NCBI GenBank assembly: GCA_022113835.1
Contig: JAILWY010000023.1
Span: forward strand, 9,424,001-9,488,000
Source of the DNA: Atopsyche davidsoni
Lineage: Eukaryota; Arthropoda; Insecta; Trichoptera; Hydrobiosidae
Length of the DNA: 64,000 bases
Direction of reading: 5' to 3'
Shown here piece after piece: positions 51,601-63,856 of the stretch. Made by a program: the position numbers and the translations under genes. The notes beneath the pieces were generated by a model, which saw only the letters and a list, made by a program, of their open reading frames with translations, was not told where the DNA came from and ran no database searches. Positions within the stretch are counted from its first letter, which is position 1. The number at the start of each line of letters is the position of its first letter.

Positions 51601-51975
51601 ATATTTTAAAAAGACGAAGGTGTTTTAGCAAACTGTAAGAAGTCTAAGAGTGCGCCGGGACAGTAAGGGCCAGGTGAGCACAATCGGGCCTCATTCAATT
51701 TTCACGGCATGGCGGAGTGGCCCCGCAGCGCCGCGGGCAGTTATAAAAAGGTGAAGCGGAAACACTGCACTTTTTTCACAATAAATAATAAAGGAAACCG
51801 GACTTTTTACGACAGAGAGCACAGGTGGCCGCCGGGACTCGGCAATATATTTTTGGTATTCCTGATTACGCGGTACGACGGGCGTATCGGTGACCTCACG
51901 TTTCTTTTTGCAACTCTAACTGCTCTACTGCCTATTTATTATGAACGTCGCTTTAACGTTTTAACCATCGCTTGA
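51601..51975 (+). promoter_or_regulatory. Promoter-like GC island with TATA box and upstream splice donor
   Basis: TATAAAAAG at 51742-51750 is a consensus TATA box inside a GC-rich context (CGCCGCGGGCAG upstream). A start would be expected near 51772-51780, where TTTTTTCACA offers only a partial initiator. Upstream, GGCCAG|GTGAGC at 51673 is a strong donor that could end a noncoding first exon or a 45-nt exon starting at 51629 after a weak TTTTAG acceptor. An 88-codon frame opens at 51709 (MAEWPRSAAGSYKKVKRKHC); the product is not recognised. Confidence 0.3.
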
Positions 51976-53199
51976 ATTTAATAATTTTATGCCGTTTAAT
52001 AAAATATTAAATTTATAGATAGTAAATAATTAATTATTAATAATGTTAAAGAACATGCTTAATAATTCCATTAAATTTCTTAATTATATTAATCAAATAC
52101 AGATCATATAACATAGACGGAATTGTAATTTATTCCACACGAGAGAACTAAATTCAAAAACTTTTGCTAGGGTAATTTATTTTGAAACTGCAATTTGCTT
52201 CAATATATCTCGATATTTATGCAATTATTAAGTCGGATTTATGCTGAAATTTCGCTGCAAATAAAATAATAAATATGAACTCCATCGGCAGTAAAACCTA
52301 CTAGAAGCCCCCCGTTTATTAATTATGGTAATAGATTAATTTTTTTGTAAAAGGTGGATTCGGTATTGTTATGAAAGTGTCATTGACAAAAGAATGCTTA
52401 AATACCAAGACATTTAAAATAACCTTTATGCAAGCAGTTTTAACAAAGCTATTATTTACTAGCTTTTTGCAGAAATATTATAATAGGCGATTAAAAAAGC
52501 AGGTAAACAATTCAAAACCTATAGATATTTGAATTGTTATTTAAAAGTCACTATTAAAAATAAAATAACTATTTGTATCAGTTGTTATTAATTCTATATA
52601 AGGTTTGGATTGGTACAGTGAGCCAAAATAAAAATAATAACATTGAAGCACGATGCATTGGTATTAATTTAAAATGAATTTATTGAACATTACCACAAAT
52701 AAAGACCACCATAAGGAATCATAGACGATCAATTATACTAGTTGAATTATTTATTAGAAACCGAACAGTTAAATACTAAATGAAACAAAAGTAAACTAGC
52801 ATCTGGAAGACACGTATCGGGGCCCGAGTTCTAGGCGGACTGGTGTTCCATTAAAATTTCATTTGGGGTAAAGTTACGCAGGAGTCGTGGCTTTCTTTGT
52901 TTTATCGTACGATCTTCTATTTAAATGGGAATCGAACCGACAACAAACTGACTCGAAAAAAAATCGTTACACAACAGACCTCAAAGTATTCAAAAAAACG
53001 TATGTCAATTTTTTATTATTGATGATACGTATTAACAGTAAATATATATTTTTACTTATTTGGGTAAAATATTTCTTATCACCATGCTTGTTGTTTATAT
53101 GTATATCATCAAATTGCTTTTATTCTCGAATTTTACGCGTGGAAGTATATGATGGAGTAAATATCGCAAACAATGAAGGGAATATAAATCCAAACAACA
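51976..53199. other. AT-rich noncoding DNA
   Basis: No gene is visible apart from a 115-codon AT-driven frame at 52887-53234 with no recognisable domain. A short GC-moderate patch lies at 52800-52930. Confidence 0.4.
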
Positions 53200-53960
53200 A
53201 TAGATTTTACCAGCACATCCTCCGCGAGCGCTAGTCGCATTCACCATCAAACACGATGAGTAGCGATAGCGCAATCCCAGTTTACAAAACATTCACTGCC
53301 TCGAGCCAAAGCACAGTTTGAGGACGACACATCAAGTTTGTAACGATAAATGTTTGCAAAACAATAAGCCCGGCTACGCGTTTTGCATGAGACCGGCGAC
53401 CGAAAAACTTTCAAGTTTCATACCGATAACGAACGAGGAACCGACGTTTTCCTCAGCGCGACGAGGCGATACAAGTTATGATCTCGCGCCGGCGATAAAT
53501 TTCACACTTGTAAAATTTCCGAAAGTTTCGAAAGGCTGTGCGGCATTACGCGCGGAGCCGCACCGCGGCGATTTCGGGGAACTTTCCGCGGCGAGAAAGT
53601 TTACGCGATCGCGACGCGCGCTACGACGCTCCGGGGCTACGAGCTACGAGCTGCGAGCTACGAGCCACGAGCTACGAGCCACGAGCTACGAGCCACGAGC
53701 TCTGGGCCGGCGTCTGCTCGGGCCCGCGGGGTAGGCGAGACTGGCGTCCATTGCCGGCGTCCCGACGCCGCTCGCGGAGTTGCGCGGATTGAGTGATGCG
53801 GCCCGCTACATGACCGCGTGGGAAGTCGTTTTAATTATCGTTCGTCATTTTGCCGCCGTAAATGGAGACGAGATTCGCTCAGTTAAATGCTCGAGATTGT
53901 GGTGCTGAATAGAGACGGCCGTAATTTCACAACGATGTAAACCCTAATTTCGGTTTGAAT
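53200..53960. promoter_or_regulatory. Long CG-dense island containing a 7-bp repeat
   Basis: From about 53340 to 53830 the sequence is rich in CG dinucleotides (many CGCG, GCGC and TCGCG steps). Frames of 138 and 84 codons on the plus strand owe their length to GC content and to the short repeat inside. No known protein is recognised. Candidate promoter or regulatory island. Confidence 0.3.
53637..53699 (+). repeat. Nine-copy 7-bp tandem repeat
   Basis: Nine contiguous heptamers: CTACGAG twice, CTGCGAG once, then CTACGAG and CCACGAG alternating three times. The alternation creates a 14-bp higher-order unit in the last six copies, showing that the array grew first by 7 bp and later by 14 bp. 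In protein terms the frames read Tyr-Glu-Leu-Arg-Ala-Thr-Ser-type repeats. Confidence 0.95.
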
Positions 53961-54617
53961 GTTCTTTGTTTGCATAATTTGTCGGGTGAAAATTTACAAT
54001 CCGACCGTTATCTATGCATTATATAATTCATTGTATTCTTAAAAAAAGACAAATATATTTTATTATTTTTTAGACAGATTGACACAGATTAAGTTATTGG
54101 ATTATCATTTTAGTGTTATTTAATAACATATTTTTTAAATTATTTTCTACTTTGTACTTTAGAAAAAGACCATCTACTATAATAATAGCCATTGTGTGTG
54201 TATGTATGTTTAATTTTTTGCTTCCCTATAGAATATCTTAAAAGATACGAATGTTTAGTAAATTTTTCCGCAGCTATGTGCCGAATTTCAAGACGATAGG
54301 ATAATATTTTCATTCATAAACTAATTAAATAAAACTAAAAAATATGCCTTAGCGAGTTTCAATATGTACGAATTATAGGATTTTGTTGTTCACGGAGAGA
54401 ATTTCAAATTTAGAACTTTTACAAAAAAAAACAAATTTTGATGCTTGTTAGAAATTTTCAGGTTATGTCAGTTTGACACAAGTAACAATTTTATTTTTCT
54501 ATCGAAATTGCGTTAGAAATTATTGATCATATCATTAATAACTCAAAATGCCTCCGAAAACGTCATTCTGTGACGGGCAACATTTTTAGTAAATATAATA
54601 ATAACAAAAATTTAATA
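53961..54617. other. AT-rich noncoding DNA
   Basis: A short GT-rich run (TGTGTGTGTATGTATG) lies near 54194-54209. No gene is visible. Confidence 0.45.
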
Positions 54618-54885
54618 TTGTTGAGGGACAAGGCATTTGATTCGTGAAGATCCATTATTAAAATGATAAAAGTACCTTTGTATTTTGTCTTCACTTTGAG
54701 TTAATTAAAATTATTTGCATTACTAGTTTCGACCCAATACACTGGGTCATCATCAGATGCTCAACTAAACTGAACGGTTTAGTTGAGCATCTGATGATGA
54801 CCCAGTGTATTGGGTCAAAACTAGTAATGCAAATAATTTTAATAAACTCAAAGTGAAGACAAAATACAAAGGTACTTTTATCATT
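54618..54885 (+). repeat. Fold-back element with 109-bp near-perfect arms
   Basis: A 44-bp outer block (54618-54661, starting TTGTTGAGGGACAAGGCATT) leads into arms 54662-54770 and 54777-54885. The arms are reverse complements at 107 of 109 positions around a 6-base centre, TGAACG. Each arm carries an internal GACCCA..TGGGTC sub-hairpin near the centre. The outer block and outer arm match the minus strand at 2664-2784, so this is a dispersed family. The 95-codon minus-strand frame here is a by-product. No protein is encoded, so any mobility would be non-autonomous. Confidence 0.95.
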
Positions 54886-56999
54886 ACAATAAAAATTTAA
54901 ACACAAATTACAAACGACGAGAAATTTATTAATAAGAATATAAAATATTATAGAATTATATTTTATTAGAAAATTCATAGAACACCTTCATATTGATTTT
55001 AACAAAAGCACAACATCAATTTTTATATGATTATTGATAATTAATTATCAATAAAGCGGGTAATTTTAGGAAAAAATTATTATCCAAAAAATTAGGAACA
55101 CGTAGTCGTATCAAAAAATTTAAAACATGTTAAGTTGGTTTTATTGCATAATTTAATGTGATTAATTAAATTTTAACCATATAATACCGTAATGCCGTGT
55201 AGAACCAATATATTGACAAAAAGTGCTTGGTGGAGTTTCATTTTAATATTTTAAGTAAAAATACTTGAGTGGTAATGCCAACGTGAAAGGGTAAAGAAAC
55301 CGGTCACCAATAAAAAATAAAATGTGGAAAAATCACTCAAGTTTTTATTTAAATATTAAAATTTATGTCAATATCAGGATTTAAAAATACGAATTTCATC
55401 ATTAAGCAACTAAAAATCCTGAAAAGCGCACCTGACTTTACATTAAGATTTTATAATATCTAGGTCACAGATTCAGTTTGGTTGCAAATCTACTGTGAAG
55501 GCTTTGACATTTCCAATCTTGCCTGACAACAGCTGTTGACTAAGTTATCTCTAGCTCGAGAATCTTACTCACAAATAATATAAATATTTTCATGCTCCAT
55601 TGCCACTATATTAAATAAGATCATGCTGAAATATTCCAGGTACGAACAAGATGACAAATATACAGAAGTAAAAATCAATAAACATTTTAATTTCAGTGAT
55701 TTTTTATATTTAAATAATAGTAAGTTATTTAAAAACGCAATTCAAATAATAAAATTGAGATTCAATAAATATACCAAACTTTTTGGTTTTCATAATAAAC
55801 AAAGTATTTGCATTTTTTACTTGCAAAAGGTCTTGTTTTAAAACACGAGAAAATTACAACTCTTGAAACACGATCGTTTAAATAAGAATATTAATTGGTT
55901 TTTACTTTGTAATTTAATGTAAATCACATGTTCCTGATATCTTCATTTGATCATTTGATTTTCTAGTGTCATCAGACAAATTATGTGTTTTAATAAGTGT
56001 AACAGAGTAATAAGAAAAAAATTATAACTTTACTTTAAGCGTTACAGTACAATGTTTGTGAGAGAATCAGGTATTTCACCTGTGCTCCCTTGAGCACTGA
56101 TGAAGCACGTTTAGCTTAGTGAAGGTAGTTTATTCTACCATTGAATAAACAAGTCACATGTTTAGAATACAAAGACGTAATAAACAGCATCATTGTTTAG
56201 CAATAAGCAATGGCTTAATTCCCAAATAATCTAACTATTAATCCACATAAATTTATTAAAGTGAATACACCTGTATTTTATAAAAATCTTGACGTTAAAA
56301 CGGCAAAAATGCTTACAACTATTTTATATCAAAGTTAAAATTTGACATTAAACATTCCGGTAAAATGCAATTTTTTTTAACTTTTACGTGTCGAAAATTA
56401 GCATACGAAATGTGATATGTGAAAAAAACAGATTTTTTTGGTTTTTAATAAATTTAATCTCGATAAAAGTTAATATGACACACCCAAAGGTAAAGAATTT
56501 AATATTTTTAATTTTTTGATATTCATACCAAAAAACCTTTAAGTTTTTAAAAAAAAAGTATTTAGTCTTAATATAAAAAATATAACTTAAAAAACTTCTT
56601 GGTTTTAATGAAATTCTTTAATTCCATCATTTTATTTTAAATCCTTCAATAACTGTCTATTAAATTCATAATAAATACAAATGCAATATCAAAAATACAA
56701 ACAAAACTTGGATGTGATTAAATGTTTTGTTGGATAAATATTTTGTTTCATTTATGTCACGTAGAGTGGTAAATTTAATCATTACAATACAAATTATCAA
56801 AAGATATACACCAAAAAAAAAATTTAGGATTTATTATCGGTATATATATTTTTTCAATTTATGAAATAAGATAGTTTCAAGTAAGTTTCTGACAAATTTC
56901 TGTAGAGTAATACAATGATTTCCTTCTCTTTGTAGAATTTTTTTGAATAAAAATTATAAACAATATACAAATACTTAATAACTGATTTAAACAATGTAT
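54886..56999. other. AT-rich noncoding DNA with one imperfect inverted repeat
   Basis: TTTAATATTTTAAGTAAAAA..CTTGAGTG at about 55242-55271 faces TCACTCAAGTTTTTATTTAA at about 55331-55360, giving imperfect arms of about 28 bp with a 60-bp spacer. The frame at 55623-55841 is AT-driven. No gene is visible. Confidence 0.4.
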
Positions 57000-57190
57000 C
57001 ATATAAACTCCATACATAAATGTTGCACCATGTACATAAATCACGCTGTTCTACGTTGCGGTGACCAGCAGGACAAAGCACGGCTCCTGAAATGCTGCCG
57101 CCCTCGTGCATGTCCATGCATAAGAACAGAAGAGGATGCAACTAGCAGATGCATCAGATATAAACTTTCTCAAATCTCCAACTAAGTATA
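57000..57190. other. Small GC-moderate island, possible exon
   Basis: Open on both strands. The minus frame contains HEGGSISGAVLCPAGHRNVE and the plus frame is Cys-rich (KCCRPRACPC). A minus-strand acceptor-like CATTTCAG occurs inside. Neither product is recognised; exon or conserved noncoding element are both possible. Confidence 0.15.
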
Positions 57191-57719
57191 TTCGCTAAAA
57201 ACACTTCACGTAGACCAATGTACTTCAGTAATTACTAAAAATATTTAACTTACTAGAAATATCGATTTGGAGACAAAAAAGACTTTCAAATAAATATACT
57301 TGACTCTCAAATGTATATATTTAGTATATATGCTTTCAAAAGAAAATAACGCGTATACTCAAAAATTACAGTATTTGACTTTGTATTGTACAACTCTTAT
57401 TCATTTTTATACATTATACGTTTTCATATGTTGACCTGAAAATCAAAAATAGCTTACTTACTCATCCTTACTGCATTTTTTCGTTCGGTTATTTAAAACA
57501 GCGCATCAATTTCGTTGACTTTTCAAGTCACTACGCGAAATAATTACACGAAACGATCAAATACACATATTAAATTTTATCGATAAAATATGCATGCATA
57601 AACTATCGTTTACCTAATTAAAGCTGATATCAAAGATTTTTTTTTCATTCAATGAGTTGATTTAATTTCAACACGTTCTAAAACAAGGCATTAACACAAA
57701 ATTTTAATTATAAGTTTTC
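57191..57719. other. AT-rich noncoding DNA
   Basis: No gene or repeat is visible. Confidence 0.45.
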
Positions 57720-58110
57720 AAATAACTTTTTGTTTTTAATCCACGGAGAGCGCGGCTTCATTTTTTTGCTAATCCCAAAGTCAAAAGCTTCGCGAAGCTG
57801 AGGTACCCCTTCAAAATTTACAAATCGTCTGTAAAAGTTTTGACAGTAATGCCGAGCGAATACGTCGCATGCACGTTTTCGGGCCCCGAGTATGGAGAAT
57901 ATAAAGATTAATTTCTCTTTCAGCAAATACCACAGAAACCGTGTCGAAGTTTTCCACTAAAATTAATGTAGGCGCTCATTCAATGCTAACGTTGGGCCAA
58001 AAAATATGCTCGTTTCATAGATTATCTGCGGCCTTGGCTAACCACGCTCCCACGCCTCGGGGCATAATAGTATACTCGCTGCTGTGTCGAGTGTTACATT
58101 TATGACGTAT
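57720..58110. promoter_or_regulatory. GC-moderate island with a 14-bp perfect palindrome
   Basis: AGCTTCGCGAAGCT at 57786-57799 is its own reverse complement. Surrounding sequence to about 58090 is GC-moderate. The 72-codon minus-strand frame has no domain. Candidate regulatory element. Confidence 0.25.
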
Positions 58111-60560
58111 TGCTTGCTTTATTACAGTAGAAATAATATATTTTTGCAATGTATTTCACCCACAAAATTATAACAAGCACAAATATCGAGTTCGGAAAGC
58201 TAAGTCTAGTAGGCGAGGCCTTTCCATCTGTTCTTATAAATGCGCAAACAAATAAATGTTTTTACATTATAATTGAAATAGTGCATTTTCAGAATATCAA
58301 GATGTTAATATGAATTTCTTAAAATAAATTATTTGATGGCTATTTCAATTTAATTAATTGTTTTTGTAATTACTCTAAAACACAAAGTACATTCTTATAA
58401 AATTAAAATAATGATTAAGTGATTTTAAAAAACTACTCCTTGTGATAATCAGTAAAATAAGTGCTTCTCATGTTTAAATTATGTTTTGTAATTAATAATT
58501 TTAAAAAAAGTATTTTTCAAGTATTAATGGAGTCTCAATTTTATTATCCGATTAAAATTAGTGCGGGAATATTACGATTCCCAAACCTTCAAATGCTTTC
58601 AAAGAAACGTTCTTACTAGGTTGGATATTCATTTAACATTCCTCTATTATAAATTTGCAGAAGGATATCTTGCCGGAAGACTGAACAAATTTGAAAGAGC
58701 TTAAATATTTTAAATCGATCTTGTTACAAAGTTAAATTATGAAATACCTATCTTAAAGAGGTTGGTACTCATCTGAATTACGGGAACAACGTATTTAAAA
58801 ATTTAAAATAATCAATGTATTTAAAGCTCCAGATAAAATTTTGAAAGCGTTTATTTTACTAAAAATTTATTATTAATGATCTTGTTTCATAAATTTTCAA
58901 AATAAATCCGATCCTTTATTCTGTTCCTACTTGATGTTGTCCTTCACACAAAAGACTATAAAATAATGAGCTTTATTAATTTTACAAAAAAAAAATCTTT
59001 TGAAAGTATTAATGAAAGCTCTTTTACGATGAATTCTTTTCATTTTATCAGAATAAGGTGCCGTATTGTTCACTTTAATGGTACATGTCAAAATTGTTCC
59101 ATGTGACTATGTTTCCATATGATATGCTGTATACACATATATATTATGAAACCAACCTAGATAAACACTGTGCGTGAAACAAGCTACTTAAATTATAAAT
59201 TAGTTAAATTAGTGACTAAACAGGCATTTCAAATATAATCACACGCTTGAGAAGTCCCTTATCCTTAAGATGATATAGTTTAAAGCATTTAATTATATTG
59301 ATTTATCATAATAGAGTAATAAATAAATCATATTCTTAGACCATAAATAAATTGTATTTATTAATTCACGAAATTCAATAAAACGAAATGTCTATTTACT
59401 TCAATAAAAACAATTACATATTAATGAATAATAAAAAAATTATCTCAATGAATACTTAAAACTTATTAACAGTGTCATGCTTTATAAATAATACAAATGT
59501 GTAATCAGTACCTACGTTAGCTAAAGATTTATAATACAATATTGAATCCTTGAAGTGTTTACCTCACGTCAAGTGTTTTTAATCTAAAGAAAATATGACT
59601 TTGTGGAAAGCGTGATGAATGCCGCCAAGTACACGCCAAAGGTACTTCTAGTAACGTGAGACCACGTTTAATATTTGCGATACATATCATTAATAAACCT
59701 TTAGCTAATATTTTAATGAAAGCTTTATATGTTTGATTAAATATTCAATCTGATAAGATTTATTTGAGCTTTTCGTTATTTAGTATTAAAAACTGTAGAT
59801 TTTAGATTTTGTGTGTCAAAACTTTAGTCACTTTATATACGTAGGGCAATGTCTATTTAGGATTGAAATATTCTGTTTTATTGTTGTAAAGTTTCTATAA
59901 ATATAAAAACCCAAAAGAGCGTTGCTGGTGAAAATCCTGACAACGGCTGCACAAATCGATGGTGAAACTAAGCCCAGTATTTATTTTTGTTGTGTTTTCT
60001 ATTAGGGCTCAACTGACAGAAGAGCTTTTTGACAACTTTCCAGCGACAAAGTTTTTGTTGTGAAATCCGCACACACGAGTTCACCAGAAATATTACATTT
60101 AAACTTCATAATATGAAAAAACTTCACTGAGATGTCACAGTTATTTTATTTTGAATTAAAATTGATATTCGCATTGAATTGTATCTAAAATATAAAATAT
60201 TTTTTCAAATGCAGGAACGAGCGTTCACTAATGTGTCATTTGTCACTTTGGAAAATCCAAAGCACCAATCTAACCATTGAATAGGTAGTCACATAATTAC
60301 TACGATATAATGGATTTCGCACGCTTTGATGTACAAATACAATATTTTTAAATTAAAAATTCCTTTAATTGTAACAGACACAAATACGTTATTTTTATAA
60401 AATATTGTAGTGCTTAAAAGTATATTTTTAAAAGTAAAATTACATCTCTAACTCGTTAATTTATTAGAATGGTCCTGTGTTTGTGTATCTGATGTATTTT
60501 TTGTTAAGTTTTCGTAGAATTAAAATAAAACGGATAATATTACTCTATCTCAAGTAACAT
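58111..60560. other. AT-rich noncoding DNA
   Basis: No open frame of 60 codons or more, no RNA gene and no clear repeat in about 2.4 kb. Confidence 0.5.
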
Positions 60561-61320
60561 AATCATTTCATGAATTTCCAGCGACAGAATAAATCGCAAC
60601 ACACATGTTGTGCGGTGTAATTCAGCTGCACAGTGTTTAATAAACATCAAAGCCTGCGAGCGCTACTCCTCGCAGCCGGCAGATGCTCATTTCAATTCCG
60701 CTTAATGCGGTTAACGGCAAAACGTTCACGCAACGCCATTGTCGTTATCTCAGCAAACATCCGAGGAAGCTCCGAGCGCACAGGCCCGCCCCAGGTGGCC
60801 GGCGAGCCGCAGATGCAGATAAACACACTTGCAATGCCTGCATTCTAGGCAAATAACCTTAAGAGCCACCACAATTTGCAAAAAAAATCCACGCTTATGA
60901 AAATATAATTCCATTTTCCGCTTTTAAGTTAGGTCGCAAGGGTGCTTTATGAAGTAAATTCACATCAAAATGTGAGTTAATGCTTTTAATTATTTCGCGG
61001 TTGTGTACTGTGTTTTTAATATTTTTTCCCTGTTTGTTTATAATGCTTTTTTTTCCTGGCGGACCTGCTGAAAAGCTCACGAGGCCTCATTGCACAAGTG
61101 GTAACGACCATCGCGCTGTGGTTGAAGACGTATACATAACGAAGTGCGGCGTTACTCTAGGCGAGGTTACATTATGTTGCGGCTACAAAACTGGCTGCGG
61201 AAAGTTCCGGTTGTTTTTACAGGCGACTCGGCTTCGACACTAGCTCGGTTTCCGCCTTATGATGAATTGAGCTTTTTGTAAAAGGCGGGGGCTGCTTCCG
61301 TTGCCACGACATTATCGTAG
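60561..61320. promoter_or_regulatory. Two GC-rich islands
   Basis: Patches lie at about 60600-60850 and 61040-61310, separated by AT-rich DNA. Frames of 71 and 87 codons on the plus strand are not recognised. The second patch includes TGTGGTTG (Runt-type core on the plus strand) near 61117. Candidate regulatory elements. Confidence 0.25.
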
Positions 61321-62229
61321 ATCTTGACTATCTGACAAAAAGACGAATGGATATATCACGTTTAATGAATGTTTATCATTCATTTTCTTTGTAAATTTAA
61401 AAGGATAGTTTTTAAACTTCAATGACATATTCTTGAATCCCCAAAATTTATTCGGTAAATACTTTTTAAACTCTACAAGAATGATAAATTGATGTTTTGA
61501 AAAAATATATTTAAAGCATAATTATAAAATATAAATGTTTTGTTTTTATTTAAATTTAATAAAATATGAAAGAATCCTATTTTTTAATTAAAATAAATTT
61601 ACAAAAAAAAAATCAGACCTAATCTTCGACTTCGTTTTAATATTTGAATAATTATTTATGTAAACTTTTATTTCTAATTACTACACCTTTTTATTGCGGA
61701 GATAGTTGAACTACAGAGACCCAATCTCTCTTGAATTCAACCGTATAAGGAAAATCAAGTTATAGCTACATAACAAAAAGTTCAACTCCAAAGCCCAACT
61801 TTGGTTGCGGTTTCTCACAAACAAAAAGTTACTTAGAAATTCCTTTCAGTGCTGTGCATTGAGACCTTCGAAGATAATTTGTAACTTTCTCTTTACAGAG
61901 AGTGTTTGTCGCTACTGAATCACTTTCACATTACAATATTGCTTTTTATTCTTATTTTATTTTAAGAAAGAGACCACATTCACCCTGAATGAATTTAAAT
62001 GTTAATGCAGTAAAAGCTTTATTTTCTAAAAATAAACTGTTTCATATAAAAGCTTTACGTTCCAAAGTAAAACAGAAAATGTAAGCTTTGAATCCGTATT
62101 CAAGAAGTAATTTGTTCATGCTAAAATTTTAAATAACTGTAACATTTTTATAATATTCACAAACTCCAAACTTTTTTTACAATTTAACTTGCATTGAATT
62201 TCTACGGATATAAAAAAAAAACCAATACA
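61321..62229. other. AT-rich noncoding DNA
   Basis: No gene or repeat is visible. Confidence 0.5.
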
Positions 62230-62640
62230 AACAACCGATTGAAACACTTCTAAAGCGCCCCTCTGGGCTTGCCGAATAACCCATTAACGGCGCTTTTGTG
62301 AATTGAAAAATAATAAAAGCCACGTGTGGCTCGACCCCAAATCGAATTTCACGCAAGGGCGTAAGAGACTATCTCGGCGGGAGACGTATCACCCGCGCCT
62401 CCCTTCCACCCTCCGAGGGGCTTAATTGTGCGGAAGGCAAACATCGCACAATTAAATAACCTGCCGGGGCTCGGACGCTTCGTGGTGATGCATGTAACAT
62501 TTGCATGTTCGCGGTGACGTGAATTATTGCCGAATCAATTCGGCTCGCAGTTCCGATTGCAAAACACTCCCGCTGGATAATGTTTGCTCTTCGTTGATGT
62601 TTTTATTCAACTTTGATGGGACAGCGACTGTAATGGAATC
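62230..62640. promoter_or_regulatory. Motif-dense island: E-box, octamer and stacked palindromes
   Basis: Within about 230 bp lie AGCCACGTGTGGCT (62318-62331, with CACGTG E-box at 62321), a perfect 11-bp inverted repeat TTAATTGTGCG/CGCACAATTAA (62422-62432, 62445-62455), the POU-type octamer ATTTGCAT (62499-62506), a TGACGTGA CRE-like site (about 62515) and the palindrome GCCGAATCAATTCGGC (62529-62544). No frame of note crosses it. The strongest enhancer-like candidate in the window. Confidence 0.4.
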
Positions 62641-63856
62641 CACTGTGGAGAATTAATTTTTTTCGTTTCCAGTGATTTTATTTGTATAAATTACTCGAAT
62701 AACTACGATTTTATATATTCAGCACTTTTGGACGTATTTTTTTTATATAAAATTCGAAGCTCTGAAATGTAAGTGTATTGGCATGCATTGCTTTTATATA
62801 TATAATAATTAAAATATAAGAAATAAATAATTATATTAATGAGGTTTGAAAATTTATCTTTATGTTATATTTCATATCATCTTTTATACCTAAAAATAAA
62901 TTAATTAAATCAGATAAAAAAAAAACATTTTTGATGAGGAATCTAAAGGTTTAGTTCAAATACAAAAAATAAATATACTATAGCTTCTGTTTATTTAAGT
63001 TTATTACATTAGGGAGAGTATCCAAAAAAGATCATATGATCAAAAGAATGTTTATTTTCCATGTTCAGGCCGCTTTATTTCGATAGAAAATATTTGATTA
63101 TAGAAATATGAGTTTTAAACATAAAAAAACACCGGTAGATGAAATCAATTAAATAATATTTTATCTTACAATGCCTTTGGATGAAATAAAATAGATAAGC
63201 GGTTTTGAAATTAAGCATTTTAGTACATGCTGTAAGGATATTCTCTATATTCAAGTATAAACAAAGCAAAATTAGGGTGTAAGGCAAGGGTATGACGCAC
63301 ATAGTAGATTGTAAACATTTGAATATTGCGTAGCTCAAAATTGTTTTGTAAGTTCTTGCATATTAAATTTGTGTTATAAAATTTTACACCAGAGGTAACC
63401 TTAACAGCATATAAAATATTATACTTTTAGTTAACATTTAATTAAATTAATGAACAGCTCATACCGAATTACGATTTAATGGGAATATTTGTAATATGTA
63501 ATTTTCAAATATGTGTTAAATCCATTAAGATTTAATTGGGTTCTAATTTACTTACTGGTAATCTTAAAAATATAATGAATTTGTTATTTTATAAAAGATA
63601 AAACCATTTTTTGAGAGTATTCATCTTATTTCTGTTATCGGCTATTTTATGTAAGCTTCGTATGGATAGAAATAACAAAAAAATACTTTTTCATACGTGT
63701 CCATTCCAAACAAAGCTAAATCAAAATATGTGAAGTAACTGCCGATAAAATGTTTACTAAATTTTCCAGAAAAAATATAGAGATCTCTCAGTTCTTTTTT
63801 ACTGATTTATGATATTTTCTATATTAATATAATAAAATAATCTAGTGAAACTTTAA
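62641..63856. other. AT-rich noncoding DNA
   Basis: An 87-codon AT-driven minus-strand frame (63075-63338) has no recognisable domain. Nothing else is visible. Confidence 0.45.

Noticed and set aside
53318..53792. 138- and 84-codon frames
   Set aside because: Their length comes from the CG-dense island and the 7-bp repeat; no domain is recognised.
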